Assembly: GCA_903892355.1 (NCBI GenBank)
Contig: CAITIE010000153.1
Location: forward strand, 124,001-188,000
From: an uncultured Pirellula sp.
Lineage (GTDB): Bacteria; Planctomycetota; Planctomycetia; Pirellulales; Pirellulaceae
Direction: 5' to 3'
DNA: 64,000 nt
The notes beneath the pieces were generated by a model. The model was not told the origin of the DNA. It did no database searches and worked only from the letters and a program-made list of their open reading frames with translations. Positions 1 to 8,207 of this stretch are shown here, one piece after another. The position numbers and the translations under genes were made by a program. Numbering within the stretch: the stretch's first letter is position 1; each line of letters opens with the position of its first letter.

Positions 1-803
1 AAGTCGGCGTGCAAGCCATGTCGGACGACAGCTACATCTCGGCACGTAACGCGATCCGCGATGGCATCATCGGCAAAGTACTCCAAGCACAGATCGAATA
101 CGTTCGCCGCTATAGCGAAGGTGCTGGCCCATGGCGCGAGCCGCAACTCGTGGAAGCGAACAAAAACAAGCCTGCGGATCTCGACTGGAATGCATGGTTG
201 GGGAGCGCAAAGAAGATCGATTGGAATCCAAACCACTACTTTGAATGGCGCTGCTACTCGGCCTACTCAGGCGGCATCTGCACCGACTTGTTCATCCACC
301 GCATCACGCGAATCATGCGTGCGTGCGATCTCCTCTTCCCACGCCGAGTCGTCGGCATGGGTGGTATTTGGCAATGGCCAGATGGACGGGATCTGCCTGA
401 CAACGTCGAAATGATTTGTGAATACCCGCGGGGCATGACGGTTTACGTACTCGGTACCATGGGGAACCGGGTCCGCGTCGACCACTTGATCCGCGGTTAC
501 GGCGGAACGCTTTTCTTCAACAACGATGGCTGGGTTGCCAAGGACCCCGATGGAAAGGTCCTCGGTCAACACAAGAAAACCGGTGGCGAAGATCAAAATC
601 TTCACCATACAAATTTGCACAACCATCTCCGCAATGGCGAACCGCTCAACTGCCCAATCGAGCTAGGACTCGCTGGCGTGGTCGCTGTCAACATGGCCAA
701 CGAAAGCTGGCGCACCAATCGCATGATGGGTTGGGACCGTGCCAACGAAAAGATGGTTCCAGCGGACATGCTCAACGAAGGCCACGAACCCGAAAAGGTT
801 TAA
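1..803 (+). CDS. Gfo/Idh/MocA family oxidoreductase, C-terminal part (5' truncated by window)
   Basis: The frame is open from the first base and ends at TAA 801-803, so the N-terminal NAD(P)-binding Rossmann half lies outside the window. What remains is the C-terminal alpha/beta dehydrogenase-like half: a GKVLQAQIEY stretch after the first helix, W-rich segments (WNAWLGSA, HYFEWRCYSAYSGG), the DLFIHRITRI segment, and a C-terminal part with an HNHLRNGEPLNCPIELGL segment followed by a helix. The aspartate and two histidines (DLFIH, HNH) sit where planctomycete Gfo/Idh/MocA proteins usually keep catalytic or ligand residues. Family members oxidise or epimerise sugars and cyclitols with NAD(P); the substrate cannot be told. 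No signal peptide can be judged because the start is missing. A strong terminator follows directly. Confidence 0.8.
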   Translation, partial: VGVQAMSDDSYISARNAIRDGIIGKVLQAQIEYVRRYSEGAGPWREPQLVEANKNKPADLDWNAWLGSAKKIDWNPNHYFEWRCYSAYSGGICTDLFIHRITRIMRACDLLFPRRVVGMGGIWQWPDGRDLPDNVEMICEYPRGMTVYVLGTMGNRVRVDHLIRGYGGTLFFNNDGWVAKDPDGKVLGQHKKTGGEDQNLHHTNLHNHLRNGEPLNCPIELGLAGVVAVNMANESWRTNRMMGWDRANEKMVPADMLNEGHEPEKV

Positions 804-836
804 TGGCTCCGTTCGATAAAAACTAAATGAAAACCG

Positions 837-867
837 AACCGGGAACCATTGCGATCCCGGTTTTTTT
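837..867 (+). terminator. Rho-independent terminator after the oxidoreductase gene
   Basis: An 8-bp perfect stem (AACCGGGA at 837-844 with TCCCGGTT at 855-862) encloses a 10-base loop and runs into seven T residues (861-867). It abuts the ATG at 868, so it isolates the TOPRIM gene from upstream transcription and makes that ATG a doubtful start. Confidence 0.85.
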
Positions 868-1581
868 ATGGCCCAAAGGTCTATTTACCCAAGCATTAAC
901 AGACCGGATTTCGACGTGAACTCTCAAAACGCTAATACCGTGAGCAGTCGGAGTGCGACAGCTACTGCTCGCGAACTGTTCATCGTCGAAGGGGAATCGG
1001 CGGGTCTAGCCGTCGAGCGCGTATGCAATCGTAGCCTCCAGTCCGTGATCGCGATGCAAGGCAAACCGCTCAACGCTTGGAAAGCTTCCCAAAGCAAAGT
1101 CGAATCCTATCCGCTCTTCCGAGAACTGATCGATCGACTGGGCGGTGGCATCGCGGAATCGTTCCGGCTGGAGAGCGTTCCATGGCAACGCGTAATCATG
1201 CTTTTCGATCCCGATGCCGATGGAATCCATTGTTGCGCGTTGATGTTATGGTTTTTCCATCGATGGATGCCTAGCTTGCTCGCTCAAAATCTCATTTACA
1301 CGGCAGCGGTACCGATGTGCCAATTGCATTCGGAGTCGCTGGGCATAACACGGTATCCCACCACAGACCAGGAAACGCAACGGATCATGCACGAATGGCG
1401 TTCTCAGGGTGCCGAAGACATCGAGCGCCGGCCATTCCGAGGACTAGCCAGCCTGGGTTCCGAACTCTTGTTCGAACGCTGCGTCGACCCAAAAACACGA
1501 TTGCTCAGACCGCTCGGGCCCGCCGATGCCATCGCGAGCCTCAATGTTTTCCAGCCTAAATCGCTCCGACCCGACGATTGA
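868..1581 (+). CDS. Stand-alone GyrB/ParE-type TOPRIM protein
   Basis: The 237-residue product matches the C-terminal third of type IIA topoisomerase B subunits and nothing else. Residues 36-48 (ELFIVEGESAGLA) correspond to the ELFIVEGDSAGG block with the catalytic Glu (E41). FDPDADG at 113-119 keeps the Mg-binding DxDxD triad (D114, D116, D118). The QGKPLNAWKA segment mirrors GyrB RGKILNVEKA. The end (RPFRGLASLGSELLFERCVDPKTR) mirrors the KGLGEM...QLWETTMDP tail that contacts GyrA. The GHKL ATPase and transducer domains are absent. The ATG at 868 touches a terminator and has no ribosome site; in-frame GTG codons at 916 and 940 are alternatives. It could be a functional small TOPRIM factor or the remnant of a gyrB paralogue. 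The intact metal site and open frame favour function. Confidence 0.75.
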   Translation: MAQRSIYPSINRPDFDVNSQNANTVSSRSATATARELFIVEGESAGLAVERVCNRSLQSVIAMQGKPLNAWKASQSKVESYPLFRELIDRLGGGIAESFRLESVPWQRVIMLFDPDADGIHCCALMLWFFHRWMPSLLAQNLIYTAAVPMCQLHSESLGITRYPTTDQETQRIMHEWRSQGAEDIERRPFRGLASLGSELLFERCVDPKTRLLRPLGPADAIASLNVFQPKSLRPDD

Positions 1582-1601
1582 GCCTGCAGACCTGCTTTGC
1601 G

Positions 1602-2687
1602 TTATTTCGCCGGCTCTTTTAACAAATCCTTCAAGATCAGTAGCGTAGCATCGATTTCAGCATCGGTTCCGACACTGATTCGCAGTCCATCGCCCCACGG
1701 CTGGTAGTTCATGTACCGGACCAGAATTCCTCGCGATTTCAATTGCTCGTAGAGCGGAGCAACAGGGCGGTCGTTGCGCGTGCACCACACAAAGTTGGCA
1801 TGCGATTCCCTGACATCAAAACCCATCGCCCGCAACTCGACGGTCATCCGTGCGCGGGTCGCACAAATCTTTGCGACATTCTCACGCAACCAAACCTGGT
1901 CAGTGATCGCTGCAGTGGCACCGGCGATCGAGATCGCATCGGTGTTGTAGGAATCCTTGACCTTTCGAAGGACGTCGATGATCGATTCATGCGCGACCAA
2001 GTACCCGAATCGCAAACCGGCGAGCGCGTAGGATTTGCTCAGCGTTCGCGTCACCATGATGCGAGGATCTCGGGCGATCAACTCGATGCAATTGCTCGGC
2101 GCAAAATCGACATAGGCTTCGTCGACGACCACAGGACAATCCACCGATCGCGCCAAATCAAGGATCGCATCATGCGGGATCACGGAACCACTCGGGCTAT
2201 TCGGATTGGGCAAAAATACGAGCTTGAGTTTGTCGTGGCTGACGTAGAACTCAGGGGCTAACCCAAACGCAGCATTGAATGGGATTTCTTCAAACGCGGC
2301 CCCCTGCAATTGGGCCAAGGTTCGGTAGAGGATATAGCTGGGGAATGGAAGGCGCAGTACCTCACCCACGCCGACAAACGCTCGGGTCAGGATGGTCAGA
2401 ATATCGTCGCTGCCGTTGCCGCACAGGATCTGATCCGGCGACACACTGACAGCCTTGGTACTGAGTACCTTGGAAGCGGCCAATCGAAAGCTCGTCCCTA
2501 GCGGGTCCGGGTACCGTTCCAGCCGCTCGGTCGCTTGCACGATCGCGTCCTTGACCTTGGTGCTGGGCGGATAAGGACTCTCATTGGTGTTGAGCTTGAT
2601 GACTTTGGCAGCACCCGGTTGCTCCCCCGGTTTGTAGGGGGGCATGGATACGATTTCGGCTCGGAAGTATTTATGGAGATTCGTCAT
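1602..2687 (-). CDS. hisC: Histidinol-phosphate aminotransferase
   Basis: The 361-residue product is a full-length fold-type I PLP aminotransferase of the HisC family, which transfers the amino group from glutamate to imidazole-acetol phosphate in histidine synthesis. Visible marks are NTNESPYPPS near the N-terminus, CGNGSDDIL (phosphate-cup region), PNPNSPSG (substrate-binding Asn), VDEAYVDF (Asp pairing with the pyridine nitrogen), and TLSKSYALAGLRFGY, where the Lys forms the PLP Schiff base. The ATG at 2687 starts close to the HisC consensus. It lies 31 bp after gatB and reads in the same direction, so gatA-gatB-hisC probably form one transcript. Only 20 bp separate its stop from the convergent TOPRIM gene. 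Confidence 0.93.
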   Translation of the reverse strand: MTNLHKYFRAEIVSMPPYKPGEQPGAAKVIKLNTNESPYPPSTKVKDAIVQATERLERYPDPLGTSFRLAASKVLSTKAVSVSPDQILCGNGSDDILTILTRAFVGVGEVLRLPFPSYILYRTLAQLQGAAFEEIPFNAAFGLAPEFYVSHDKLKLVFLPNPNSPSGSVIPHDAILDLARSVDCPVVVDEAYVDFAPSNCIELIARDPRIMVTRTLSKSYALAGLRFGYLVAHESIIDVLRKVKDSYNTDAISIAGATAAITDQVWLRENVAKICATRARMTVELRAMGFDVRESHANFVWCTRNDRPVAPLYEQLKSRGILVRYMNYQPWGDGLRISVGTDAEIDATLLILKDLLKEPAK

Positions 2688-2718
2688 GGTGTGGTGACTG
2701 AAGTTTTCGTCGGCCAGA

Positions 2719-4248
2719 TCACATGCTGGCGATCATTTTAAGGCAGATTTCTTGTAGGACACGGGGATCCGCGTTCCGGTTCCTCTTTTTCGCCTGACCG
2801 ACCAACGCCGCGACCGCTTTCGTGTTCCCAGCTTTGACTTTGTCGACTACATCAGGATTTTCGGCCAGCAATTCCCTGCACAACGTCTCCATCTCCGAAA
2901 CATCGACACGGACAATTCCCAACGATTCGATGGCAGCAGCTACCCCAATCGAAGGATCGTCGAGGATTTTCGCCAATGCCTGTTTGGCTTGGCTGGTGTC
3001 AACCTTCCCTTGCTCGATCGCCATGAGCAACTCCGCGAGTTTAGGAGCGGCGATCGGGTAGCGATCGATGGGAACGCGTTGGTCGTTGAGGTGCCTCAGG
3101 ACGTCTTGGAGCATCCACGCCGACGCTCGCTTGGGTGTCGCACCGGCTCGGACCATTTCGAGAAAATAATCGACCACATCGCGACCTTGCTGGATCAAGA
3201 TCTCCGCATCGGTTTCTTTCACCGCATGGGTGTGCAGTAGAACATTTCGGTACCGGTCCGGCGTGAATTGCGACTCATGCTTGGCTGCCTCCCGCTGTTG
3301 CTCAGTCAGTTGGACCGGGACAAGGTCCGGGCAGGGGAAGTAACGGTAGTCGGCGGCTTCTTCTTTCTCGCGCTGCAAATCGGTTTGACCTAAAACATCA
3401 TCCCAGCCGCGAGTCTGCTTGGGAGATTGTCCCATGGCCAAACCCGTGCGTAGGAATTCACGATACTGACGCTCCACTTCATAATCGATCGCCCGCTCGA
3501 CAGACCGGAAACTATTTAGGTTCTTGATTTCAACAATCGGTGTTGGAATGGTTTTCCCATCCCGTTCGATATGCAGGTTCACATTGGCATCGGCCCGCAG
3601 CGAACCTTCTTGCATGTTGCCATCGGAGATACCGAGATAGACCATGATCAATCTCAGCTCCGTCAGGTAATCTTTGGCCTCCTCGGCGCTCGAAAGATCG
3701 GGCTCGGAGACGATCTCGAGGAGAGGCGTACCCGCTCGATTGAGATCGATCCGCGTATCGGCACGACCAGCCCGCTCGTCGTGCATGCTTTTTCCAGCAT
3801 CCTCTTCCAAATGCGCACGCACTAATCGGATACGCTTCACCATGTTCTCGCTCAACGTAGCGGCATCTGCAGCGTTGTCGCTCGGAACGCGAATGGGGAT
3901 ATCCAAATAACCGCCGACACAAATCGGAAGATCGAACTGGCTGGTTTGGTAGCCCTTGGGTAGATCCGGATAAAAGTAGTTTTTGCGGTCCCACTTGGTG
4001 AACGACGCAAGCTCGCAGTGGAGGGCCTCGCCGGCCCGAGCGGCCAATTCGATGGCGTGAAGATTGAGTACGGGCAAGGAACCAGGAAGCCCCAAACATA
4101 CGGGACAGACCTGCGTGTTCGGGCTCTGACCAAAACGAGTACTGCACCGGCAGAACAACTTGGTCTCCGTCTTGAGTTGCACGTGGACTTCGAGTCCGAT
4201 CACGATGCGATATGCAAGCGGTGAGTTTGTCGAGGCTGAGTCACTCAT
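2719..4248 (-). CDS. gatB: Asp-tRNA(Asn)/Glu-tRNA(Gln) amidotransferase subunit B
   Basis: GatB activates the side chain of misacylated Glu-tRNA(Gln) or Asp-tRNA(Asn) with ATP and passes it to ammonia from GatA. The 509-residue product has the full layout: YRIVIGLEVHVQL at the N-terminus, CPVCLGLPGSLPVLN, RKNYFYPDLPKGYQ, DLNRAGTPLLEIV, NMQEGSLRADANV, and a C-terminal YqeY-like tail (GNTKAVAALVGQAKK). Two CxC/CxxC pairs (FCRCS, CPVC) fit the zinc site of the cradle domain. The ATG at 4248 is chosen because it overlaps the gatA stop as ATGA, implying translational coupling; longer in-frame starts would add residues unlike the family. No gatC is present nearby, so that subunit must be encoded elsewhere. 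Confidence 0.95.
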   Translation of the reverse strand: MSDSASTNSPLAYRIVIGLEVHVQLKTETKLFCRCSTRFGQSPNTQVCPVCLGLPGSLPVLNLHAIELAARAGEALHCELASFTKWDRKNYFYPDLPKGYQTSQFDLPICVGGYLDIPIRVPSDNAADAATLSENMVKRIRLVRAHLEEDAGKSMHDERAGRADTRIDLNRAGTPLLEIVSEPDLSSAEEAKDYLTELRLIMVYLGISDGNMQEGSLRADANVNLHIERDGKTIPTPIVEIKNLNSFRSVERAIDYEVERQYREFLRTGLAMGQSPKQTRGWDDVLGQTDLQREKEEAADYRYFPCPDLVPVQLTEQQREAAKHESQFTPDRYRNVLLHTHAVKETDAEILIQQGRDVVDYFLEMVRAGATPKRASAWMLQDVLRHLNDQRVPIDRYPIAAPKLAELLMAIEQGKVDTSQAKQALAKILDDPSIGVAAAIESLGIVRVDVSEMETLCRELLAENPDVVDKVKAGNTKAVAALVGQAKKRNRNADPRVLQEICLKMIASM

Positions 4249-5744
4249 GTCGATGAAGCTGCAAATGCTGGGGGGATCGAAGGGATATAGCTGGTTTGCT
4301 GCTGGTACCAATGCCCGGCCGCGAGCAACGTCGACTCCCGAAGCGGAGGTGCTTGCAACTGCATCCCGAGCGGCAATCCTGCTCGGGTGTGGCCGATGGG
4401 CATCGATAGGGCTGGGATTCCAGCCAGATTGGCTCCGACCGTAAACAGATCTTCGAGATACAACTGAACGGGGTCGTTGATCTTTTCCCCCAACTTGAAT
4501 GCGGGTCGCGGAGTCGTCGGGCCCAACAGAATATCGACTTTCTCGAAGGCCGCATCGTAGTCCTTGCGGATCAAACGGCGTACTTTCAGTGCCTTGAGGT
4601 AGTACGCGTCGTAGTAGCCTGCACTCAGCGCATAGGTACCCAGCAATATCCGCCGGCGGACTTCGGCCCCGAACCCTTGAGATCGCGTGTTCTCGTACAT
4701 GCTTTCCAAAGGAGACAAACCTGACGTGTTAGGAGCTGGTTCTGCGCGAAACCCATAATGGGCTCCATCGTAACGGGACAGATTGCTGCTGGCCTCGCAC
4801 GGGGCGATGATGTAGTACGTTGGGATACAATACTTCGAGTGCGGTAATGAGACATCGATAATCGATGCCCCAAGACGCTTGTACGTTTCAATCGATGCCT
4901 GGAGGGCATCGCGCAGTTCGCTATCGAGCCCGTCATCTTCGAGATGCTCGCGAACGACCCCTATCCGAAGGCTCGTTGGTGTCTGATGGATCTCTTCGGC
5001 ATAATTAGGGACAGGATCGGGCAAGCTTGTCGAATCGCGAGGATCATGTCCGGCGATTGATGCGAGTACCAGCGCGAGATCCTCAACGGTGTGCGCAAAG
5101 GCGCCGGCCACATCGAGACTGCTGCCGTAGGCGATCAGTCCATAGCGGCTGACGCGGCCGTATGTCGGCTTGATACCACAGACGCCGCAAAAGGCGGCCG
5201 GTTGCCGGATCGAGCCACCCGTATCGGTCCCGATCGAGGCTGGGGAAAGTCCCGCAGCGACGGCGGCTGCGGAGCCACCACTGCTACCGCCACACGTGCG
5301 GGCTACATCCCACGGGTTGCGGCTGGGACCAAAGATACTGTTCTCGGTGGAACCACCCATCGCGAACTCATCCAAATTCGTTTTGCCCATCAAGACCGCG
5401 CCGGACTCGTACAAACGAGAGACCAAGTGGGCATCAAAAGGGGACTGGTACTTTGCGAGCATCTTCGAACCACAAGTGGTGGTCCCTTGGCGCGTGCAAA
5501 GGATGTCTTTGACAGAAATGGGGATCCCGGCCATTGCAGGGAGCGATTCGCCTTGGGCGCGCCGCCGATCGATAGCCTTCGCCGCTTCGATAGCAATTTC
5601 AGGGTCGATGGCCACAATGGCGTTGATTGCGGCATTGTGCTTCTCGATCCTCGCCAGGAAAAACTCGGCGATTTCGCGGCAACTGACGGAGCGATTGGCG
5701 ATGGATTCGCGCAGCGTTCGTAGAGAGAGTCTTGTGTCAAACAT
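4245..5744 (-). CDS. gatA: Asp-tRNA(Asn)/Glu-tRNA(Gln) amidotransferase subunit A
   Basis: GatA is the glutaminase subunit of the tRNA-dependent amidotransferase. The amidase-signature triad is visible: Lys in GIPISVKDIL, Ser in GGSSGGSAAAVAAG, and the acyl-enzyme Ser in GTDTGGSIRQPA. The product from ATG 5744 is 499 residues, close to the family's usual 485-490, and starts MFDTRLSLRTLRESI, as GatA proteins do. The frame is open 174 bases further upstream, but that part has no GatA similarity and was not used. It is the first gene of a leftward gatA-gatB-hisC unit and overlaps gatB by four bases. Confidence 0.95.
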   Translation of the reverse strand: MFDTRLSLRTLRESIANRSVSCREIAEFFLARIEKHNAAINAIVAIDPEIAIEAAKAIDRRRAQGESLPAMAGIPISVKDILCTRQGTTTCGSKMLAKYQSPFDAHLVSRLYESGAVLMGKTNLDEFAMGGSTENSIFGPSRNPWDVARTCGGSSGGSAAAVAAGLSPASIGTDTGGSIRQPAAFCGVCGIKPTYGRVSRYGLIAYGSSLDVAGAFAHTVEDLALVLASIAGHDPRDSTSLPDPVPNYAEEIHQTPTSLRIGVVREHLEDDGLDSELRDALQASIETYKRLGASIIDVSLPHSKYCIPTYYIIAPCEASSNLSRYDGAHYGFRAEPAPNTSGLSPLESMYENTRSQGFGAEVRRRILLGTYALSAGYYDAYYLKALKVRRLIRKDYDAAFEKVDILLGPTTPRPAFKLGEKINDPVQLYLEDLFTVGANLAGIPALSMPIGHTRAGLPLGMQLQAPPLRESTLLAAGHWYQQQTSYIPSIPPAFAASST

Positions 5745-6335
5745 GCTCAAAGAATAGGGGAAGGTCGCAGCCCTGGAAAGCCCCTTATGCATACCGGATC
5801 CAGCAAACTGTCGGGCATGAGAAATCGGATACCTGCAGGCGATTCGAACACAAGACTTTTCGGAGATTAAACGGTCTAACTCGGACGGTCCGTTTACGCG
5901 GGAAAAGGTGGCACTCATCGCATCCGTCCTGAGAGATTTCCTGACGTATAGGCCACTGCTTTTTCCTATCTCGACGTCAGCGTCAGTGCATGCATCCGAA
6001 TGAGCTTCTCGTAATTACGCACTTCGCTGTGCGAATAAGCCGAGCTCATGGTCGTTTTGGGTGTCCCATGGTTGATTCGATACACATTCCTCAATCACCA
6101 AATGAAGACGGTGTGCGGAGTAAGAGATGATGCTAGTAACCGATCAATCCGACAACATGAACGCGATGGAACATCGGAAGCAATGAAGCCATAAAGAAAG
6201 TATGAAAACCGAACTGCGCGCTTTGAATTGTACCAAAGTAGGTTGATCCATCATTCTCTCATTGGATTTCGGATACACTTTAGGTAGTTGGTGTTCATTG
6301 GCGATCAATCGGCTTCTTCAAAGATCGAGTCTGCT
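5745..6335. other. Divergent intergenic region between gatA and the caspase/patatin operon
   Basis: About 590 bp without a convincing gene. It must hold the leftward gatA promoter and the rightward promoter of the operon starting at 6336. The part nearest the operon is AT-richer, with a TACACT at 6274-6279 that could be a -10 box, but no good -35 lies at the right distance. An in-frame TTG at 6288 precedes the chosen ATG and was rejected because the signal peptide begins at 6336. Confidence 0.5.
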
Positions 6336-8207
6336 ATGCCTACGAATCCACTACGACCGCTCCTATATGCTTTTGCGCTGAGTTGCTTCTGCAGCACTGC
6401 GATTGGTTTCCAGTTCGCAGCGGAGCCCATCCTGCGTGAAGCCAAGCGGACTCTAAAACCCACTTCGCCGGAACTCCTTGAGCAGAAGAGAAAAGAGACT
6501 CAATCCCTTTGCCAATCGTCGTTGGATCAGTTGTCCAACAGTGCGATTGGTTACGTACTAGCCCGCGATTTGCATCTCCCCGAACTCGTTGAGCAGCTTC
6601 GTTCGGAAACGCCGGATTACACGCTCGTCAGCGAGTACGAACAGAAACTGCGCCGCATCGTGCCCGGCCCCGATCAATCGATACTTGATCATCTCAAGGG
6701 ACATGTTAGCGAACTGAGGCGTTTGGCATCAGCAACAGACTCCTCCATTCATCGTGCAGACGCTTGCATCGATCGCCTCTTAGAATTGCACACACACCCC
6801 GGTATTGCGAACCTGAGCGAACAGGAGCGAGAAGAAATCGCAACCTGCTTTTCCGTCCTCCACGACACGAACTTGTCTCCTGAAGTACTGTCGACGATTC
6901 AGCAGAGACTGTCACACCCGAACTTGATCGTGCGTCTCCGTAAAAGCCTTGTCGAAAATGAGAAAATCGACCCTTTCCGTGTTCCGGTTCACTTGGAAAC
7001 AACCGCAGATCGATCGCACATCAAGGTGGATGGGTCATTGCTGTTCAATACGAAAGCGAGACTCCCGGAAAACACAACACGAATTCCGGTTTTGATCGAT
7101 GTTGCAGGAGGAGGGAATAGTGACGCGTTCATCACTCGCCCATCTCTTCAAATCGGCATTTGCATGCATCTCGATGCATCTGGCACACAAGGATTCGATA
7201 TCAACCCAAAAAACGTCGCACGTGGCGACCCTAAGATCAACGCTCAATTAAACTCGCAACTGCGATTCATCAAAATTGACGGTGTGCTCGGCCGTTCGCA
7301 TCTCGCCCGCAACATGCTTTCCCGACTGGGGCAACGCAAACTCTCTGAACAGGACCCGATTTTCGCTCGACAAGCCGAAGCAGGAGCTTCCGAGAAGGCT
7401 GCCGAAACTGGTTCACGATTGGTGAACAAGATCAATTCGTTGCTCATGGAGAACCTTTGGAAAAGACTCGAGTCCGTAGACTTTAGTCCGAGTATTTCGC
7501 TCTCCTCCGATCGCACTTATGTGAATAGCCGGGCATTGTATGCGATGCCAAAACAACTAGGAGCACTGACCAGTCCTCCTAGCATAAACACAGTCAGCGA
7601 TTTCAGCGATGACTGGTGCGTTTCGATTCATGAGTCCGCCATCGGCAATTGCTTGGAATACCTGCGAGGCAAATCGATCGACGAAGCCACCATACGCGGC
7701 ATCTGGCAGGTGCAACTTAAATTGACCCGGGAGGAGTGGGAATCACCCAATGCAGCGATTGTCCCGGCTCGGATCACTTTGGATCCTCAGAAATCATGCC
7801 AGTTTCACTTTGGCCATCACGTTGCGGAGTTCGTTCTTCATTTGCAAGCGGGACAAAGAGGCGATGGGTCGGCGATCGATCCTCCAACGACCTATCCACC
7901 GTGCTCGGTCCGATTTCGATACCGTTTGAATCCCCTGAAGTCAGCTCTCCAAATCGCTCGAGACGACTTCGAATTCTCAGAAAACCTCTCAGCAACGGAA
8001 CAGGAATCCTGGGCGGTTCTCCTCGATGGTTTTTTCCCAGCCGAGGTAAGCCCCATCCCCAGATTCCGACCATCCCTCTGGAGCCAATTTGTATCCCTGC
8101 AACACATTGAATCGCAAAATGGTTGGTTGAACATCGAGCTGCACAGTCACGGATCCCCCGCCGTCGCATTTCCCGCAACGCATTCAGGAGGAGAGCCAAC
8201 ACGATGA
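6336..8207 (+). CDS. Secreted protein of unknown function, first gene of the caspase/patatin operon
   Basis: I do not recognise this 623-residue protein. It starts with a signal peptide (MPTNPLRPLLYAFALSCFCSTAIGF, cleavage near residue 25). Residues about 35-220 are helical and charged, with repeated leucine spacing, and could be a helical bundle or coiled coil. From about residue 220 the sequence alternates in a beta-rich way (VPVHLETTADRSHIKVDGSLLF, LQIGICMHLDAS, LRFIKIDGVLG), followed by a helical stretch around residues 345-385. A few cysteines in the mature part could form disulphides. The ATG at 6336 was chosen for the signal peptide. Its TGA overlaps the ATG of the next gene (ATGA), so it is tightly tied to the patatin-like protein. 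It may be a substrate-binding or scaffold partner of the enzymes downstream; that is inference. Confidence 0.75.
   Translation: MPTNPLRPLLYAFALSCFCSTAIGFQFAAEPILREAKRTLKPTSPELLEQKRKETQSLCQSSLDQLSNSAIGYVLARDLHLPELVEQLRSETPDYTLVSEYEQKLRRIVPGPDQSILDHLKGHVSELRRLASATDSSIHRADACIDRLLELHTHPGIANLSEQEREEIATCFSVLHDTNLSPEVLSTIQQRLSHPNLIVRLRKSLVENEKIDPFRVPVHLETTADRSHIKVDGSLLFNTKARLPENTTRIPVLIDVAGGGNSDAFITRPSLQIGICMHLDASGTQGFDINPKNVARGDPKINAQLNSQLRFIKIDGVLGRSHLARNMLSRLGQRKLSEQDPIFARQAEAGASEKAAETGSRLVNKINSLLMENLWKRLESVDFSPSISLSSDRTYVNSRALYAMPKQLGALTSPPSINTVSDFSDDWCVSIHESAIGNCLEYLRGKSIDEATIRGIWQVQLKLTREEWESPNAAIVPARITLDPQKSCQFHFGHHVAEFVLHLQAGQRGDGSAIDPPTTYPPCSVRFRYRLNPLKSALQIARDDFEFSENLSATEQESWAVLLDGFFPAEVSPIPRFRPSLWSQFVSLQHIESQNGWLNIELHSHGSPAVAFPATHSGGEPTR
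8186..8203 (+). promoter_or_regulatory. Ribosome binding site fixing the patatin-like gene start
   Basis: AGGAGGAG at 8186-8193 lies ten bases before the ATG at 8204. It is among the clearest Shine-Dalgarno sequences in the window and, with the ATGA overlap, rejects the longer in-frame start at 8123. Confidence 0.7.

Noticed and set aside
868-1581. Calling the TOPRIM gene gyrB
   Set aside because: The ATPase and transducer domains are absent, so it cannot be a complete gyrase B subunit.
5745-5918. N-terminal extension of GatA by 58 residues
   Set aside because: The added residues do not resemble GatA and the ATG at 5744 matches the family start.
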